From: Massariosphaeria phaeospora
Taxonomy: Eukaryota > Ascomycota > Dothideomycetes > Pleosporales
DNA length: 64,000 bases
Reading direction: 5' to 3'
NCBI GenBank assembly: GCA_011032825.1
Contig: JAADJZ010000023.1
Location: forward strand, 372,001-436,000
Positions within the stretch are counted from its first letter, which is position 1, and every line of letters begins with the position of its first letter. Of the stretch, positions 57,077-64,000 are shown piece after piece. A program made the translations under genes and the position numbers. Below the pieces are notes generated by a model. The model was given only the letters and a program-made list of their open reading frames with translations. It was not told where the DNA came from and did no database searches.

Positions 57077-57811
57077 GACGATGTGGTTTTCTTCGGTGAA
57101 AGAAAGTAGATTGTAGCCATGGACCCGAAGAACGGCGACGGATCGTGAGAGAGATATGCCAATTCAGCTCGAGGTCTGGACTGCATGCCAAGTACTCTGC
57201 ATCTTCAGCTGGGCTTGCGTCGTCCCAGCCTCGCTGTTCTTTTTTCTTGGTAGCATGCGCTTCACTCGATCGACCAGTAGCAATTGAAGGACTCTGAATT
57301 TTGTCAATGTTCAAGAAAGTTACCCGACGCCATGACTTCGTATTCGTACAATGTCTTCGTTCAAATTCTTACCTACTTAGCTAGGTATATAGAGTAAATA
57401 AACTTGATAGTAAAAGCTTTTTAGACTTTTTTTACTTACTAGATATATGTATAGCAAGTTGAAATTTCTGATGCTAGCTAAAGCGACAGATGCAATTACG
57501 TTCTGTGCACATCTTATGCGGTAGAGGGTAGAGGTTTCGGCTCTATACGCCACCCAAGGAAAGGCTCGGCGGCGGTATTGGCCAGCACCGGGCAGCCACA
57601 TCACATTACAATGGCCGAGCACACATATTGGCCGAGACAGGGCCCTCAGCCTCCTACACTGCTGCAAAGTTGCCTATTGCAGCGTGTCGCTTACGCTGTA
57701 GTTTTGCCGTCGTACCTTTCGTCTCTCCCATAGCAAGATGTTTGGCTCTCTCGTATGCAGTCTTAAAGGACGCTGAAGGCGTCCGAAAGATCTTCTCCTG
57801 TGGTTGCATCT
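57077..57811. other. Intergenic, no gene recognised
   Basis: 735 bp. The section 57,375-57,450 is AT-rich. It includes the promoter of the HET gene and the 3' end of the Zn2Cys6 gene. No motif-bearing frame is seen. Confidence 0.5.
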
Positions 57812-60139
57812 TTACACAGTGTTCCAGTCGACGGGCTTGAATACAGCTTCGGTATGAATGTCTTGAAAGATCTCATCAAACATAGCACTCTCCCACTGCA
57901 TGTTGTCCCATTCATAGCCTGGTGTTACCCATCCGAAACCGTCGACGCTCCGCTCTGCCAAAATATTTATGGCCTCTCTGCTCCCTTCATAAACGCTGTC
58001 ATGGGCGTCGGTCAGCGGTATGGCGACCATCTCACACCATTTCTCGACCCTAGCCTTCTTCATCTTCAAATGTTCTGCAGCAAAGTTCCATGTATCATTC
58101 TCCCAATCCACCCCCTGCGCCGCGGCCATCTCCTTCTTTGCAGCCTCAAAACGAGCTGCCATGGTGTCTAAGATGCCGAGGATATCAACCTGAAGATTGG
58201 GATGCGCTGTGACCTCGGCCCTGAGCGTGTTGAGTATCTGGGCGGACACGACTTGGGAGGCTGGAGCTTTTGGCAAGCTCAGATCTGGACATGAAGGCAC
58301 GCCGCTCAGAGCAGACATTGGTTGCTTCTGCGACACGGCCGTGCCGGCACTGGAAAGCGTGACCGCGCTGGGTCCGGCTACTCTTATCCATCGGGAGAGC
58401 ATCATGGCGCCATGGACCAATTGGACGTAGGCGGGCTGAGGCATGTAGAAGTAGGAGCAGACAGGGATAGCAAGCCAATTCTCGAGCCAGGCTTTGAGTG
58501 CGGCAGTGAAATGTGAGAAGACATCAAACAACGATACGCCTGAAAGTGAGAGCGAGGCGAAGGATTGAGATTCGGCATCTGGTAGGTGTGAACCTGCTAG
58601 TAGAGGCTCAAAGATCCGGAGGTAAGCACTATTGTGATAGCAAGATAGAAAGTCTGGGCTCTCAGGGTTAGCGAAGCACCGGCCGCGACATGTTCAACAT
58701 TTGGGAACCCTACAATCGGATTTAAGGTTCGGGGATAGTGTGTTCCGGAGGCTGTCTAGCTCAGCTCGGAATGTCTCTAGACGCGCCATCGTTGGCTCGG
58801 GCGAATTTAGCTGTTCGTCCACGGGTGAATCGCTACTGTGGAAGTGGAAGATTTTCTCGGTGAGTTTCTGGATGTGGAGCAACTGTATGACAAGTTGATC
58901 TGTCTTGTATTCTCTAGCATCGTCAAGATCTTTGAGGCATTGGTCCATATATTTGGTATATCTTGTGAATGCTAACTGTTTCACGACAAGGCCAGCGCTG
59001 TTATCAATTTAGTTTTGTCCTTTGTGAAGCTCCATTCAGGCGTTGTGAGACTCACTTTGAGCTCATATACCAGACGCCAAGTAGCGCCCTCTTCTCTTCG
59101 TTCGTTCTGGACACGGGCTCCTCGGCACGTGCCAAAGGCATCCTCCGCTGTTGAGACTTGGGGCATGTACTCAAATCTAAATCTTCTACTAAGCTGACTG
59201 CTAGGCGGACCAGATTGTTGAACTGCGCATGAGCCATGCAATGATAGTGATATGATCCTAGGAAAACCAGAATGCCTTGGAGGAGATCCAACGAGCGCTC
59301 AGACCTCATGAGTATGGCGTTAGAGATATGTTCCATAACAGCGCGGCTTTGTCCCCTCACCAATCGAAGATGACGGACGGAAGCTACCATTCTGATTACC
59401 TTCATGAGAAATGGACGAGTTGCTTGCAGTTGTTCTGGCGTTGTGCCAGCTGGAATGACGACAAAAGGCAACGGACTAGACAGCTGATTCCTGTAGATGG
59501 ACAGTAAAGTCTCGTCAGACTCCACTGGGACAAGATCTTCCATGTCTACTGTTGCCATGCAGGTGCATGTTGAAGTGTTCAGAGCAGTCTCGTCCTGGCT
59601 TGGAGTGATTTGAGCTTGGGGTTCGGTGCTAACCGATGATGCTGAATAGTTGTTCGCGAGGTGATCCAGTACAGTTGAGCTTTCCCCTCCCAGTGTCTTC
59701 GGTAAGTCAATCAAATCATTAAGTCCCTCTCCCAGCAGAGCCATTCTCGTGTCGAAACTCGCACTGGCCATCAGACAAAGTCAACAGTGAGTCCAACGTG
59801 GATGACGTTAAAGCGGTTTAGGGATTGAATATTAGTTGAACTTCGACGAAGATAATCGGGTAGCATAATAGGGGCAGAGCTCATGCCCACCCCACGCTAT
59901 CACAACGTGTTGATGTGCAAAGAGTACAACAGGGCATGAACATGGACTTACGCGGGCTTGGCCTGTCTCTTCTTCCTTGGACCAGAAATTTGACCCACGC
60001 AGTCTTTCTCCAAACTTCGGCATCGATCACATTGTTGCGGCCTCGAAGGCTGGGTGCGAATGCAGCGTGTCTTCGCTGCAGCACAGGGAGCGCAGGCCGC
60101 GCCCCATCTAGCGCTGCGACTCGTCTTTGGTCTGTCCAT
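57812..60139 (-). CDS. Zn(II)2Cys6 transcription factor
   Basis: Four exons (59952-60139, 59056-59763, 58714-58997, 57812-58653), 673 aa. The binuclear zinc cluster is residues C16, C19, C26, C37, C40 and C47 (C-x2-C-x6-C-x10-C-x2-C-x6-C), followed by a basic linker (GPRKKRQAK). The rest is the large helical middle-homology region of fungal regulators, e.g. VIRMVASVRHLRL, YHCMAHAQFNNLVRLAVSLVEDLDL and HYHNSAYLRIFEPLL-like segments. The exon 3 to 4 join (donor at 58,713, acceptor at 58,655) gives KSDYFLSCYHNSAYLRIFEPLL, a pattern familiar in secondary-metabolite and stress regulators. It is divergent from the SnoaL-like gene with striking sites between, suggesting that it controls that gene, itself, or both. 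Its pathway is unknown. Confidence 0.88.
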
Positions 60140-60280
60140 CTTCCAAGGTGAACTCGACTCTGCAAACATGCGTCTTGGAACGGCCGCGTTGGTTTCGGGA
60201 GTTCGCGAAGTCCGCGGCAAATTTGGCGGAATTTTAGTATAAGTGGGGCATGGCACATAACTATAAAGCCTCTATCTCAA

Positions 60281-60318
60281 ACGGGTTAAGCCTGCTCAGA
60301 CGGGTTAAGCCTGCGCAG
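60281..60318. repeat. 19-bp tandem repeat in the divergent promoter
   Basis: ACGGGTTAAGCCTGCTCAG (60,281-60,299) is followed at once by a second copy (60,300-60,318) with one change, a G for the T at position 16. Each copy holds a CGG triplet. The exact 19-bp period puts the two copies on roughly the same face of the helix about two turns apart, as for a cooperative binding site. Confidence 0.85.
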
Positions 60319-60325
60319 CGTTTCG

Positions 60326-60340
60326 CGGCGTAATTGGCCG
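60326..60340. promoter_or_regulatory. CGG-N9-CCG palindrome, candidate Zn2Cys6 site
   Basis: CGG at 60,326-60,328 and CCG at 60,338-60,340 with nine bases between, inside the larger GCGGC...GCCGC inverted repeat. Dimeric Zn2Cys6 proteins (Gal4 N11, Put3 N10, Ppr1 N6) bind such inverted CGG triplets. It lies 8 bp past the tandem repeat. Confidence 0.55.
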
Positions 60341-60508
60341 CTTAGCACTGCGGCGCTCAACCCTGTCATGAGCTAGCTGAGATAAATTCCGCGGGAAGAT
60401 AAATCCCCATACTCAACATATATGATCCATCACTTAAGTAGATAGACTGAGCATGCCTACAAACAACAATATCCATTTCTATTCTTCCATCAAACACAAA
60501 CCACCAAA

Positions 60509-60994
60509 ATGTCGCAGTACTACCCGCAAACCCTCCCCTCTCTCAGCCCGCGTGAGGCTATCGCCGACGCCATATACCGAGCCGCCATTGCCAGCGATCA
60601 TCATGACCTCGCACTCTTCAACTCGGCCTGGGCTGGAGAAGATGTTTCCATGGAACTTCACGATGACAACAAAAGAGTCCTCGAGGGCCTCTCCCTAATT
60701 CGCACAATGGTTCTCGACAGAGTCGGTCCTATGGATACCACGCACAACATCAGCATGGTCCGTGTGAACTACCAGGATGGAGCTGATACTGCTTCTCTTA
60801 CTGCTACTTCAACAGCACAGCATGCGGCTCCCGGCACGGGCAGGGATCCAAACGGAATCAAGTACACTGTGGGCGGGGAGTATTCCGTTGACCTGATCAA
60901 GGACGACGCGGGTATGTGGAGGATTAAGAAGTTGGTGTTGAATGTTATCTGGACCTCAGGCGACGCTTCATTGATGGGGCCTCCCAAGAAGTAG
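60509..60994 (+). CDS. SnoaL-like / NTF2-fold protein
   Basis: 161 aa, no introns. Opening helix REAIADAIYRAAIASDHHDLALFNSAWAGEDVSM, then strands with the conserved-looking GGEYSVDLIKDDAGMWRIKKLVLNVIW at the end fit the SnoaL-like NTF2 superfamily, a cone-shaped pocket used by ketosteroid isomerases, polyketide cyclases and dehydratases. D49 lies near the position of pocket residues in the family, but I cannot assign catalysis. In fungi these small proteins often sit in specialised metabolism loci or detoxification modules; no other biosynthetic enzyme is visible here. Start codon context CACCAAAATG is good. The divergent Zn2Cys6 gene is the likely regulator. Confidence 0.8.
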   Translation: MSQYYPQTLPSLSPREAIADAIYRAAIASDHHDLALFNSAWAGEDVSMELHDDNKRVLEGLSLIRTMVLDRVGPMDTTHNISMVRVNYQDGADTASLTATSTAQHAAPGTGRDPNGIKYTVGGEYSVDLIKDDAGMWRIKKLVLNVIWTSGDASLMGPPKK

Positions 60995-62104
60995 ACACGG
61001 CTGCGGCAACGAACATCGCTATTGTCCTGGTACAGGTTAGGCACGCCTAGAACAGAACCCCAAGGCCTGACCGTAAGCTGACAGCAACAAAGCGCAGGAA
61101 CTTAGCTTACTAAAGAGAGAGAGATAGTGAAAGCAGTGCTGGAGGTGGAGAAGGGGCTAGAGAAATGATATAGAAACATCGAGAGGATATGAACCATCCT
61201 GTGAGGTAATTAGAAGGGGACTCGTACTCCAAGGGGAAGGTTAAGTGCGCAAAGTTATAGTCACTTAAGAATCTATCTGCATATAATGCTTTAGAAGGCT
61301 CGCAAACCAGCTTACGTTGTCCTGGTTTAAATGTGATGAAGTTTGCCAAAGACTTTGCTATATTCGGCGGCATCATCGACGCGGTACGCATCGCGCGCTG
61401 GCGCCGACGGGTAACTGGCAGGATGCCCGAATCATCGCGGTTTATGGGCGAGAATCCAGCTATCGCCTGTTAGCCCTGGAGAGCGATGATGTTGCACAGT
61501 CCTCCAGCACTAGCCGTACGGGATCTGAGTCCGCGGCCAGCTTCGTGGGCGTGATTCTAGGATTTAAACAGCCGTAGGGGATGAGACCTATTGGGAATTA
61601 TGAGAACAGTTCAAGGGGTCCTGCAGCCCTGTGTGCGAGTCTCTTAGCTGAGCAAAGCAGTTCCGAGGACGTGTCGAGGAAGAGGTTGGGTTGACTGACG
61701 AAGCCCGGAACCCGCCTGCCCGAGGAAGTCGCGACAGAGCTAGACTAAGCCTCTTGCGGGATAGTTTGGATGGGGTACTTTCCATTGCAAAATCATCCAT
61801 CATTCTACTCACACTCACATCATTCAAGCATCAGAAGAGAACGCCGGTTGAACATGCCTTCATCTTGACGCGATAGCAATACAAGGCTGTGTGGGCGGGG
61901 CAAGCAGCGAATCCAGCGGCCTCAGGCGCGTTCGTTGCTGCGCCCCTCTTGGGCGCAGGCTGAGCTTTCTGACCAGCCTCTACACACCAAGGTTGCGGTA
62001 TATAGGAGGCAACGTTTCTCTGCTTAACAATATCTTCTTTGTCGGAACAGATCACAACCTTCAGCTTGCTCCGGCGTCAAGCGGACACACTACCTACCGA
62101 AAGT
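60995..62104. other. Intergenic, no gene recognised
   Basis: 1.1 kb. A purine-rich GAGAGA tract is at 61,116-61,126. Short frames on both strands lack motifs. The last 200 bp would be the promoter of the HET gene at 62,105. Confidence 0.5.
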
Positions 62105-64000
62105 ATGGATGTAGCACCTCCACAAAGCTCCTCTGGTGTCGATGACATGTGTCATTGCTGTTCGAAGATCGATATCGCCAGACTCGTCTCAGTACCATGC
62201 GATGGGCCTATTTTAGGCCAAATTGCGCGGACTAGCAGAGGCAGTTGCATCTTATGCGATTTCTTCTTCGGCCTTCTCCCTGCTCAGGCCAAGGAAGGAC
62301 AGTACATCTACTACAACTACCGCCTACGATCAACATGGTCATGCGACTACCAGGCGCCAAACCCTCGCAAGCGGGATAGAGTTCAAATGGAGCAAGGCTG
62401 TCGCAATCCTGAAGGTGGTCCTCGATGTCTCAACGAAACTTGGCCTGCGGTTCACGTTATCGTCTTACGTCTACATCCTGTTCCAAACGCGATGAAAGAG
62501 ATTCTTGACGGGCCCGGAATACCAAGCATACTTCCACGGACGTCCGCGTCGTCTTGGTTCAAGCCATTAACAAGTCGCGTTGATTTCGATGTCCCTAAGC
62601 GATGGTTGCAGCTTTGTTCCTCGCTCCATAAATGTCACAGGCTAATAGAAGAGGTCGGTCCTTCGAGGCTGATTGATTGCAATGCCCGTGTCATCATTCC
62701 AACCGGACAAACAGCCAACTCTGCATATGTCACACTCAGCTACGTATGGGGTTCGTCTGCCAAAGACGACACTGCAAGCATCCCGGCGCTGGAAACGACT
62801 TCTTGGATTCTACCCGAAGAACTACCAAAGACTATAGAAGATGCAATCACGGTCACGCAAGAGCTTGGTTATCGATATTTGTGGGTAGACAAATACTGCA
62901 TTGATCAGTCTCGCTCGGAAGACTTCATTAGCCAAGTGCAACAGATGGATCTTATATACAGGAATTCTGTCTTGACCATCATTGATGCGGCGGGTCATGA
63001 CCCTTTCAAAGGACTGCCGGGTGTTCGACCAGACTCTCGCTCACCTATACAGCCCTCAGTCAGCGTCGGCGATTACGAACTTTACTCAACGATGCATAGA
63101 CCAGAGTGGGATATCAAAACGTCGCGGTGGAGTACCCGTGCTTGGACCTACCAAGAAGGCCTTTTATCGCGCAGAAGGTTGATCTTTACCGCTCAACAGA
63201 TGTACTTTGAATGCCAAGGCGTTTACTGTAAAGAGGCATTAGACTTTCCCACAGACGGCCTGCAAGAGCTACACTTGGATAGTCCGAAAAAGGGGCATTC
63301 TCTGCATGAAGACTTTCGCCGAGCTAATGGCATGGGTGTCTTCCCGTTTCGTCTGATCGGGGCGAACGTGTGGGAGATATATGCGCGAATGACCGAGTAT
63401 TCAGGGCGATCACTGACTCGAGACGACGATATCCTGAACGGTATTCTGGGTCTATTCAGATACACGGGAAGGACCCGCTACCCTATAATCAATCTATGGG
63501 GTCTTCCTTATCGACTGAAAGCTCCAATAATCTCTGGCTACAAATCATCAAAAGACCGTCTACCAACATTTAACGACAGCCTCAGATGGACCAAGAAGGA
63601 ACCTTCTGTGCGACGAGCCGGCTTTCCCAGTTGGAGTTGGTGTGGTTGGTATGGACAGGTACAGTGGCCATCGGACTTCGATCCTTTCTCCCAACAGTCG
63701 TATACGTCCTGCGAGAGAGAGTTGCCCGAGATGAAGATTAAGATCAAATCGGCAACCGAAAATTGGGGCGATATCAATCGATCATACGAACAACTCGCTC
63801 CCGTTATAAGGATCCCGGCTATGGCTTTGATCGCGGACCGCCTTGATCCCGAAAACGACGATGCTCTGTTCAAGCCTCGGTTCAATCTGCTCAACGACCG
63901 CTTCAGCTCGAACGATATATCCTGCTCAGCCACAACGACGGACTTGTTAGACAAGGGACAAGATTACCTTGCTGTTCTATTAGCTGATTCCTTCCATCGG
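62105..64000 (+). CDS. HET-domain protein, 3' end outside window
   Basis: The frame stays open for 632 codons to the window edge, without introns. The N-terminus has cysteine pairs common in this group (CHCC near 16-19; CILC near 56-59). HET domain at about 210-400: AYVTLSYVWGSS, then LPKTIEDAITVTQELGYRYLWVDKYCIDQ ... MDLIYRNSVLTIIDAAG and, further on, RWSTRAWTYQEGLLSRRRLIFTAQQMYFEC. The later part (WSWCGWYGQVQWPSD, about 510-530) also fits the family. It should act in allorecognition cell death. The rest of the gene lies beyond 64,000, so nothing can be said about the C-terminus. Confidence 0.88.
   Translation, partial: MDVAPPQSSSGVDDMCHCCSKIDIARLVSVPCDGPILGQIARTSRGSCILCDFFFGLLPAQAKEGQYIYYNYRLRSTWSCDYQAPNPRKRDRVQMEQGCRNPEGGPRCLNETWPAVHVIVLRLHPVPNAMKEILDGPGIPSILPRTSASSWFKPLTSRVDFDVPKRWLQLCSSLHKCHRLIEEVGPSRLIDCNARVIIPTGQTANSAYVTLSYVWGSSAKDDTASIPALETTSWILPEELPKTIEDAITVTQELGYRYLWVDKYCIDQSRSEDFISQVQQMDLIYRNSVLTIIDAAGHDPFKGLPGVRPDSRSPIQPSVSVGDYELYSTMHRPEWDIKTSRWSTRAWTYQEGLLSRRRLIFTAQQMYFECQGVYCKEALDFPTDGLQELHLDSPKKGHSLHEDFRRANGMGVFPFRLIGANVWEIYARMTEYSGRSLTRDDDILNGILGLFRYTGRTRYPIINLWGLPYRLKAPIISGYKSSKDRLPTFNDSLRWTKKEPSVRRAGFPSWSWCGWYGQVQWPSDFDPFSQQSYTSCERELPEMKIKIKSATENWGDINRSYEQLAPVIRIPAMALIADRLDPENDDALFKPRFNLLNDRFSSNDISCSATTTDLLDKGQDYLAVLLADSFHR

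Larger units (their letters stand above)
60140..60508. promoter_or_regulatory. Divergent promoter of Zn2Cys6 regulator and SnoaL-like gene
   Basis: 369 bp. Beside the tandem repeat and the CGG-N9-CCG palindrome listed separately, it has a TATA-like ACTATAAAG at 60,259-60,267 and CA-rich leader sequence ending in CACCAAAATG before the SnoaL-like start. Confidence 0.65.

Noticed and set aside
1..64000. tRNA or 5S rRNA genes, CRISPR arrays
   Set aside because: No cloverleaf-like T-arm and acceptor pair or 5S consensus noticed by eye, and no regularly spaced repeat array; a covariance-model search would be decisive for tRNA and 5S.

Overview
The window looks like a chromosome segment of a filamentous ascomycete (Pezizomycotina; Dothideomycetes is my best guess, not proven). 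The reasons are very short spliceosomal introns (46 to 76 bp is typical here) with CTAAC-like branch sites, three HET-domain (heterokaryon incompatibility) genes, a Zn2Cys6 transcription factor, fungal-only families such as mL60 and Doa10, and an AT-rich block with the signature of repeat-induced point mutation (RIP).

Layout. 1-24,866 is a mostly housekeeping arm: a twin RanBP2-type zinc-finger protein (-), a DIP5-like dicarboxylic amino acid permease (-), a Rom2-like Rho GEF (+), a 69-aa cysteine-rich protein (+), a tail-anchored inositol polyphosphate 5-phosphatase (-), an SDR with a probable mitochondrial presequence (+) and a Gyp2/Mdr1-type TBC Rab-GAP (+). 24,940-30,640 is a gene-free RIP block made of decayed transposons in inverted orientation, pierced by a later 288-bp solo LTR that was not mutated. 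30,740-36,000 is an accessory strip: a secreted GH30 glycosidase, a chimeric or truncated F-box gene, and a HET gene that appears frameshifted. 36,824-52,957 returns to conserved cell biology: a 1,438-aa repeat protein of unknown job, Doa10 (ER-associated degradation ubiquitin ligase), TRAPP subunit Trs20, mitochondrial ribosomal protein mL60, and an unknown nuclear-type protein with a SUMO-interaction-like motif. 53,818-64,000 is accessory again: an SDR without its catalytic lysine, a HET gene, a Zn2Cys6 regulator divergent from a SnoaL-like protein, and a third HET gene cut by the window edge.

How the parts relate. Several conserved genes act in membrane traffic or membrane quality control (Rab-GAP, Trs20, Doa10, 5-phosphatase), but no operon-like logic is visible. 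Four divergent pairs stand out. The best candidate for a small regulatory module is the Zn2Cys6 regulator plus SnoaL-like gene at 57.8-61.0 kb: the 369 bp between them carry a near-perfect 19-bp tandem repeat and a CGG-N9-CCG palindrome of the kind bound by Zn2Cys6 proteins. All exon boundaries below were placed by hand from splice signals, reading frame and protein continuity.
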